Shown piece after piece: positions 59,099 through 64,000 of a DNA stretch of 64,000 nucleotides (positions within the stretch are counted from its first letter, which is position 1; every line of letters starts with the position of its first letter). The position numbers were made by a program, and so were the translations under genes. The stretch is taken from positions 124,001 through 188,000 of the forward strand of contig JADFDO010000001.1 in assembly GCA_018262855.1 (NCBI GenBank), read 5' to 3'. This DNA comes from Methanolinea sp. (GTDB lineage: Archaea > Halobacteriota > Methanomicrobia > Methanomicrobiales > Methanospirillaceae). The notes beneath the pieces were generated by a model. That model searched no databases. It worked only from the letters and a program-made list of their open reading frames with translations, and had not been told where the DNA came from.

Positions 59099-60060
59099 GA
59101 AGGCTTCGGGGAAGGCTTATCCAGCCTCTCTTACGTGAGCAGGTTCTCCAGAAGACAGACCTCGTAGCTCCCCTTTTCATCGATGAGACTGCTCGAATAA
59201 AAAAGCCGATTGCCTCGATGCCCGGCCAGTTCCGTTACCCTCCCGATGAAGTGGTGAAAACATGCAGGAACCTCATGGATAAGGGAATAAGGGCAATCCT
59301 TCTCTTCGGTATCCCGAAGGAAAAAGATGCGAATGCATCCGGAGCCTTTGCACCTGACGGAGTGGTGCAGAAAACGGTGGCCATGATAAAAAAGCAGGTC
59401 CCGGGGATGCTTGTCATCACGGATGTCTGTGCGTGCGAATATACCGATCACGGGCACTGCGGTATTGTCGGTGACACGCAGTGCGGCCCCGATCTTCTCA
59501 ATGATCCCTCTCTAGACCTGATGGACCGGATTGCCGTCAGCCACGCACGCTCAGGTGCTGATATCGTGGCACCATCCTGCATGATCGATGGTGTGGTCCA
59601 GTCAATCCGTCATGCCCTTGACCGCGAAGGATTTTCCGACGTGCTCATCATGTCATACTCAACAAAGTTTGCAAGTGCCCTGTATGGTCCGTTCAGGGAG
59701 GCTGCAGACTCAGGATTCCAGTTCGGGGACCGCACAACGTACCAGCTCCATCCCGGTAATGCAAGGGAGGCAATCATGGAGTCGATGCTCGATCTTGATG
59801 AGGGTGCGGACATCCTGATGGTAAAACCGGCAGGGTTTTATCTTGACCTTCTCGCAGAGGTCCGCACACTTGGAATCCCTGTCGCAGCGTTTCAGGTTAG
59901 TGGGGAGTATGCCATGATCAAAGCTGCTGCAGAGAAGGGATGGCTGAAGGAGAGAGATGTCGTGATGGAATCCTTAACCTGCATCAAACGCGCAGGGGCC
60001 GACCTGATCATCACCTATTTTGCAGTTGACGTTGCGGGGTGGCTTGATGAAGAGCCTTGA
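59077..60060 (+). CDS. hemB: Delta-aminolevulinic acid dehydratase
   Basis: 327 residues from a GTG at 59077. That start gives the typical '[12 protein letters not shown]' opening and has AGAGGTG upstream; an ATG at 59095 would remove six family-typical residues. Zinc-site Cys are in [13 protein letters not shown], and the two Schiff-base lysines in SYSTKFASA and [10 protein letters not shown]. It joins two aminolevulinates into porphobilinogen. Overlaps hemA and hemL. Confidence 0.96.
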   Translation: MFPQRRMRRLRGRLIQPLLREQVLQKTDLVAPLFIDETARIKKPIASMPGQFRYPPDEVVKTCRNLMDKGIRAILLFGIPKEKDANASGAFAPDGVVQKTVAMIKKQVPGMLVITDVCACEYTDHGHCGIVGDTQCGPDLLNDPSLDLMDRIAVSHARSGADIVAPSCMIDGVVQSIRHALDREGFSDVLIMSYSTKFASALYGPFREAADSGFQFGDRTTYQLHPGNAREAIMESMLDLDEGADILMVKPAGFYLDLLAEVRTLGIPVAAFQVSGEYAMIKAAAEKGWLKERDVVMESLTCIKRAGADLIITYFAVDVAGWLDEEP

Positions 60061-61294
60061 GTTATACAAAAAGGCCAAGATCCTGATGCCCGGTGGGGTC
60101 AGCAGCCCGGTCCGGGCGATCAAACCCTATCCATTCTTCACGAAGCAGGCATCAGGTTCGCACATCACCACGGTCGATGGAGACGACCTGATCGATTGCT
60201 GCATGGCATACGGCCCCCTGATCCTCGGTCATGCCCACCCGGATGTCAGGAGCGCTGTACAGGAACAGCTGGAAAAGGGATGGCTCTACGGGACACCCTC
60301 CCCGATCGAACCTGCATTCGCTTCTCTCCTCACAGGAGATCATCCGGGAATGGACATGATCCGGTTCGTGTCGACCGGGAGCGAAGCGACGATGGCAGCA
60401 ATTCGCCTTGCCAGGGGTTTTACGGGGAAGAAGGAGATAGTCAAGATTGAGGGGGGGTTCCATGGTGCCCATGATGCGGTTCTCGTCAAAGCAGGATCAG
60501 GTGCCACGACGCTGGGTATCCCGGATTCTGCCGGTGTTCTTCCCGATCTGGCGGCAAAGACCCGGCAGGTTCCTTACAATGACCTTCAATCCCTTGAAGC
60601 ACTTCTCTCAAAGAGCGAGGATGTGGCTGCATTTATCCTTGAGCCCGTGATGGGAAATATCGGTCCGATCCTCCCCGATCGCGGATACCTTGAAGGAGTT
60701 CGTGAGATCACGAAAGCCCATGACGTACTCCTGATATTCGATGAAGTAATCACGGGATACAGGCTTGGAATCGGTGGAGCACAGGTATACTACAATATCA
60801 GGCCGGATCTCACCACCCTGGGGAAGATCATTGGCGGAGGTCTTCCTATCGGTGCGTTTGGCGGTCGGAAGGAGATCATGGAGCTCGTCGCCCCCGCAGG
60901 CCCCGTCTACAATGCAGGGACATTCTCCGGGAACCCTCTCTCGCTCTCCGCCGGAATGACAGTGATACAACTGCTCCACCGCAATAAAAAAATCTATACG
61001 GATCTTGCGGCAAAGGCTGGCCAGGTTGCCGAATTATCCGGCATGTCACGGTCCGGTTCCATGGTTGCACTTGGCTCGATGTTCAAGTTCTTTTTCCGGC
61101 CATCCCCCCCGAAAAATTACACCGAGGCGAAAGAGTGTGATACCACGGCATTCAGAAAATTTTGGGAGAGGATGCTTGCACTGGGGGTATTCCTGCCACC
61201 ATCCCAGTTTGAGACGAACTTCCTCTCAACCGCACATGGTCAGAAGGAGATTGAACACATTAGCACGGCGTACCGCCAATGCCTCTCCGGATAG
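60047..61294 (+). CDS. hemL: Glutamate-1-semialdehyde 2,1-aminomutase
   Basis: 415 residues from the ATG at 60047, inside the last codons of hemB. PLP enzyme: the opening '[20 protein letters not shown]' and '[21 protein letters not shown]' are family hallmarks, and the PLP lysine is in [18 protein letters not shown]. It turns glutamate-1-semialdehyde into aminolevulinate. Gene order A-B-L-C places it after hemB though its step comes before. Overlaps hemC by 16 bases. Confidence 0.96.
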   Translation: MKSLELYKKAKILMPGGVSSPVRAIKPYPFFTKQASGSHITTVDGDDLIDCCMAYGPLILGHAHPDVRSAVQEQLEKGWLYGTPSPIEPAFASLLTGDHPGMDMIRFVSTGSEATMAAIRLARGFTGKKEIVKIEGGFHGAHDAVLVKAGSGATTLGIPDSAGVLPDLAAKTRQVPYNDLQSLEALLSKSEDVAAFILEPVMGNIGPILPDRGYLEGVREITKAHDVLLIFDEVITGYRLGIGGAQVYYNIRPDLTTLGKIIGGGLPIGAFGGRKEIMELVAPAGPVYNAGTFSGNPLSLSAGMTVIQLLHRNKKIYTDLAAKAGQVAELSGMSRSGSMVALGSMFKFFFRPSPPKNYTEAKECDTTAFRKFWERMLALGVFLPPSQFETNFLSTAHGQKEIEHISTAYRQCLSG

Positions 61295-62163
61295 GGACCC
61301 GGGGCAGTGCGCTCGCGCTGGCCCAGGCAGACAGGGTTGTATCACTTCTCGAGCGGGCGGGGACAGAATGTGAAAAGGTGATCATCAACACCCAGGGAGA
61401 TACTGCCACGGGAGTTCCTCTCCACGAGATTGGCGGGCAGGGTGTATTCGTCAGGGCACTCGACGATGCGATCCTTCGTGGCGAGATAGATGCCGCAGTT
61501 CACAGTATGAAGGATATTCCCGCAAAGAGGCCTGACGGTCTTGTTACAAGTGCAATACTGCCCCGGGATTCTCCCGCAGATTTCCTGGTTCATTCAGAAC
61601 AGTTTCTGAAGCTCAGAACTGTCGGGACATCCAGCACCCGGAGGAAAGCCCAACTGCTCATGCACCATCCCGACTGGAAAATAGAGCCGCTCCGGGGAAA
61701 CGTGGACACCCGGCTCAGGAAACTGGAGGCAGGTGTGTATGACGCTGTGGTGCTTGCCGAGGCCGGCCTCCAGAGGCTCGGGCTGTTCGTTCCGGGGACG
61801 AGGCTCTCCCCGGAGATGTTCATCCCATCCCCGAACCAGGGAACGATCGCGGTGGTCTGTCGGGAGGGGGAACATGCTGCCTTGCTCTCTCGCTCGCTCG
61901 ACCACCAGAATACACGGAGGGATGTGACATTCGAACGCGTGGTCATGGAGGAGGTGGGGGGCGGATGTTTCACACCGCAGGGCATTTATTGCCGGAATGG
62001 GCATGTCAAGGCAGAGATCCTGTCACTTGACGGGTGCAGGAGAGTGAGAAGGGAAGGGGATCTCTCGTCATTTGAAGATGCCAGCACATTCGGCAGAGAG
62101 CTGAGGCGGGATGCTCTCGAACTCATTCAGGAAGCATACATGACACTGGGGTTGAAAGAATGA
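61279..62163 (+). CDS. hemC: Hydroxymethylbilane synthase
   Basis: 294 residues. The start '[20 protein letters not shown]' and the arginine-rich '[13 protein letters not shown]' and '[15 protein letters not shown]' are family hallmarks. The dipyrromethane cofactor Cys is in [12 protein letters not shown]. It polymerises four porphobilinogens into hydroxymethylbilane. It overlaps hemL by 16 and the next gene by 4 bases. Confidence 0.96.
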   Translation: MPLRIGTRGSALALAQADRVVSLLERAGTECEKVIINTQGDTATGVPLHEIGGQGVFVRALDDAILRGEIDAAVHSMKDIPAKRPDGLVTSAILPRDSPADFLVHSEQFLKLRTVGTSSTRRKAQLLMHHPDWKIEPLRGNVDTRLRKLEAGVYDAVVLAEAGLQRLGLFVPGTRLSPEMFIPSPNQGTIAVVCREGEHAALLSRSLDHQNTRRDVTFERVVMEEVGGGCFTPQGIYCRNGHVKAEILSLDGCRRVRREGDLSSFEDASTFGRELRRDALELIQEAYMTLGLKE

Positions 62164-62912
62164 AAGGGAAAGTGTACCTTGTAGGATCAGGCCCGGGTGG
62201 CCTTGGTCTCCTTACGCAGCGGGCCCGCCAGGTAATCGATCAGGCTGATGTTGTACTTTACGACCAGCTTCCGGGAGAGGAGGTATTGGCAACCTTACCG
62301 GAAAAAGCTGAGAAGATCGATTGCGGAAAGTTCGGCGGAACACATACCCTTGAGCAGGAGACCATAGAAGCCCTCATGATCAAGAAAGCAAAGGAAGGAA
62401 AACGGGTGGTCCGGCTCAAAGGCGGTGATCCGTTTCTCTTCGGCCGAGGGGGCGAGGAACTGGAAGTGTTGCGGGAGCACAACATCCCGGTAGAACTCGT
62501 TTCGGGTGTCACCAGCGCCCTCGCGGTCCCCGGCGCTGTCGGTATCCCCCTTACCCACCGGAAATATGCCTCGCAGGTCACCATCATTACAGGGCATGAG
62601 GAGCCGGGAAAACCAATATCCGGTCTTGACTGGGAGAACCTTGCGAAAAATCCCGGGACTCTCGTGATACTGATGGGAGTAAAGAACATCCCTGTTATCA
62701 CGCAGAACCTTGTCTCCCATGGAAAGGATTCCGAGACCCCTGTGGCAATCATCGAACGTGGCTTAAGGCCTGACCAGCGTGTGACGGCAGGGACGCTTAG
62801 GACTATCGCAGATCTTGTGAAATTACGAGGTGTGAGACCCCCCGCGATTATCGTCATCGGTGACGTGGTAAAGCTATACCGGGAAGACGGGCCAGGTCTT
62901 GTCCCTTTCTGA
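62160..62912 (+). CDS. cobA: Uroporphyrinogen-III C-methyltransferase
   Basis: 250 residues, single-domain SUMT. 'VYLVGSGPGGLGLLTQRARQVI', 'KGGDPFLFGRGGEELEVL' and 'GVTSALAVPGAVGIPLTHR' are the hallmark SAM- and substrate-binding loops. It adds two methyl groups to uroporphyrinogen III to give precorrin-2, the substrate of the first gene in this operon. Overlaps hemC by 4 bases and is the last gene before a T-run. A uroporphyrinogen-III synthase (hemD) is not next to it. Confidence 0.95.
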   Translation: MKGKVYLVGSGPGGLGLLTQRARQVIDQADVVLYDQLPGEEVLATLPEKAEKIDCGKFGGTHTLEQETIEALMIKKAKEGKRVVRLKGGDPFLFGRGGEELEVLREHNIPVELVSGVTSALAVPGAVGIPLTHRKYASQVTIITGHEEPGKPISGLDWENLAKNPGTLVILMGVKNIPVITQNLVSHGKDSETPVAIIERGLRPDQRVTAGTLRTIADLVKLRGVRPPAIIVIGDVVKLYREDGPGLVPF

Positions 62913-62919
62913 TTTTTTT
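62913..62919 (+). terminator. T-run terminator after tetrapyrrole operon
   Basis: Seven T residues directly after the last stop (TGATTTTTTTC) form a likely archaeal terminator. The following 270 bases to the radA stop contain no convincing gene. Confidence 0.5.
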
Positions 62920-63170
62920 CGGATTTGTTCAGGTTGCTCTCTGATCCTTTCACAGGGTGAGAAAAGAACGGTCCAGATCAGTGCAGATCCAACGGATCGC
63001 TTGGGGCATAATTGTGAGAAGTGCGGTATTGATCTGGCGGGATGATGAGAAACCCCAGGGGCGCTATCCAGTATTGAGTGCAGCATTGAGAATAACCGTA
63101 GGAGAAGAATTCCAATTCTTTGGATCTCCGGGCAGGGTTCTTAACTGTTTGAAAAGTTCTCTTCTGCGTG

Positions 63171-63178
63171 AAAAAAAA
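63171..63178 (-). terminator. T-run terminator after radA
   Basis: On the minus strand eight T residues lie about 12 bases after the radA stop at 63190, a typical archaeal terminator position. Confidence 0.5.
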
Positions 63179-63189
63179 GCGAGTGAAAA

Positions 63190-64000
63190 TTATACCGGTT
63201 TCAGACCGGCCTCTTCCACCATGAACGCTGCTTCTCCCTCGGGGAGGTTGGGGCTGTCCACCAGTCGGGCAATACGCTTTCCGCCCTTACTCTTCCTGAG
63301 ATAAATCCGGAAGGTGGCGGTGTGGCCTACGATGTTGCCCCCGATAGGCTTTGTGGGGTCCCCGAAGAAGACTGCCGGATTCGAGAGAACCTGGTTGGTC
63401 ACGAGCCCCACAGCATTATGCTCGTCGACCAGCCGGAAAATATCGTGGAGGTGCCGGTTCAGTTTCTGCTGCCGGGCGGCAAGGGTGCCGCGGCCTGCGT
63501 ACTCTGCCCTGAAGTGTGCAGTCAGCGAATCCACGATGATCAGGCGGAGCGGGTGATCTGAGTCTTTCAGTTCCTGGGCCTTCTCCTTCGCACTCTCGAT
63601 CATCAGCATCTGGTGATCGGAGGTGTGAGCCCTTGCTACATGGATATTCTCGAGGAAATCCTGCGGATCGGCGTCGATGCCGAGGCCGATCACCATCTGT
63701 TCAATACGCTCCGGCCGGAAAGTGTTCTCAGTATCGATGAAGATTGCCGATCCGGACAGCCCTCCCTCGTCTTCGGGGAGTTGCACGTTTACCGCTGCCT
63801 GGTGCGCCACCTGGCTTTTTCCCGACCCGAATTCACCATAGAGTTCGGTAATCGCCTGTGTCTCGATCCCTCCTCCAAGGAGGGCATCCAGTTCGGGAAC
63901 CCGGGTCCGGAGTTTCCGGACCTCCTTCCTCTGCTCGAAGACGTCCTTCCCCGTCCGGAAGCCCCCGAGATCCACCAGCTCGCGGGCTGCCTTGATCATC
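63190..64000 (-). CDS. radA: DNA repair and recombination protein RadA, N-terminus cut
   Basis: At least 269 residues; about 55 N-terminal residues, including the helix-hairpin-helix domain, lie beyond the right edge. The RecA core is complete: Walker A in [14 protein letters not shown], Walker B in [17 protein letters not shown], the DNA-binding loop region '[62 protein letters not shown]'. It forms filaments on single-stranded DNA and carries out strand exchange. The internal ATG near 63999 is not the true start. Confidence 0.95.
   Translation of the reverse strand, partial: MIKAARELVDLGGFRTGKDVFEQRKEVRKLRTRVPELDALLGGGIETQAITELYGEFGSGKSQVAHQAAVNVQLPEDEGGLSGSAIFIDTENTFRPERIEQMVIGLGIDADPQDFLENIHVARAHTSDHQMLMIESAKEKAQELKDSDHPLRLIIVDSLTAHFRAEYAGRGTLAARQQKLNRHLHDIFRLVDEHNAVGLVTNQVLSNPAVFFGDPTKPIGGNIVGHTATFRIYLRKSKGGKRIARLVDSPNLPEGEAAFMVEEAGLKPV

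Noticed and set aside
62957-63304. 115-codon plus-strand frame after cobA, considered as a possible missing hemD
   Set aside because: It runs into the antisense of radA, lacks any HemD-like pattern and follows a terminator.
1-64000. Mobile elements, phage genes and defence islands
   Set aside because: No transposase, integrase, restriction, Cas or toxin-antitoxin motif was recognised, and neither tRNA gene has an integrase or a repeated 3' end next to it.

Overview
The window looks like chromosomal DNA of a hydrogenotrophic methanogenic archaeon, most probably of the order Methanomicrobiales. The support is: archaeal TFE, an archaeal-type AlaS, RadA and aTrm56; the three homocysteine-biosynthesis proteins of methanogens (DUF39/HcyS, NIL-ferredoxin, UPF0280); a complete 14-gene Mbh-type membrane-bound [NiFe] hydrogenase; HDVLN-type archaeal histidine kinases; tRNA genes without encoded CCA; and TTTATATA-like promoters close to starts. 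No insertion sequence, phage gene or CRISPR array was seen.

Layout. 1-3.1 kb: a TPR protein cut by the left edge, a surface protein, a small unknown protein and tRNA-Leu(GAG). 3.2-6.7 kb: an ACT-domain protein faces an overlapping leftward operon (wHTH, aTrm56, ATP-grasp, TFE, HD hydrolase). 6.8-10.9 kb: an unknown small protein, a 2H phosphoesterase and the homocysteine genes. 10.9-15.4 kb: Nif3-like protein, SWIM protein, AlaS and a membrane-anchored HTH protein. 15.5-19 kb: two small unknown genes, an HTH-PAS histidine kinase and a surface protein. 19.2-21.2 kb: an unusual six-gene cluster with a stand-alone CDC48-N-like domain, coiled-coil proteins, three proteins sharing an 'I-[DE]-E-W' motif and a zinc-finger protein. 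21.4-24.6 kb: membrane proteins and a META lipoprotein. 24.7-26.7 kb: HisH and a PAPS-reductase-like fusion.

27.0-35.1 kb: the hydrogenase operon in Pyrococcus mbhA-N order (Mrp-like ion-transport module followed by the NiFe/Fe-S module), with a HycI-type maturation protease facing it. It should couple ferredoxin and H2 chemistry to an ion gradient. 35.7-38.2 kb: a signalling operon (HAMP membrane protein, two roadblock proteins, response regulator). 38.3-41.5 kb: an MBL-fold/rhodanese fusion with an SLC13-type transporter. 41.7-43.8 kb: GDPD, a DUF2121-like protein and a small unknown. 44-50.2 kb: a branched-chain-amino-acid-type ABC transporter split into three transcription units with two paralogous binding proteins; both binding-protein promoters carry the same TGCTA-N5-TAGCA inverted repeat. 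50.4-56.9 kb: two membrane histidine kinases around two lipoproteins. 56.9-62.9 kb: tRNA-Gly(GCC) and a tight tetrapyrrole operon (precorrin-2 dehydrogenase, hemA, hemB, hemL, hemC, uroporphyrinogen-III methyltransferase), lacking only an evident hemD; it would supply precursors of F430, cobamides and siroheme. The right edge cuts radA.

The most likely undescribed systems are the 19.2-21.2 kb cluster and the HAMP/roadblock/receiver operon. All calls come from reading the sequence; no database search was possible.
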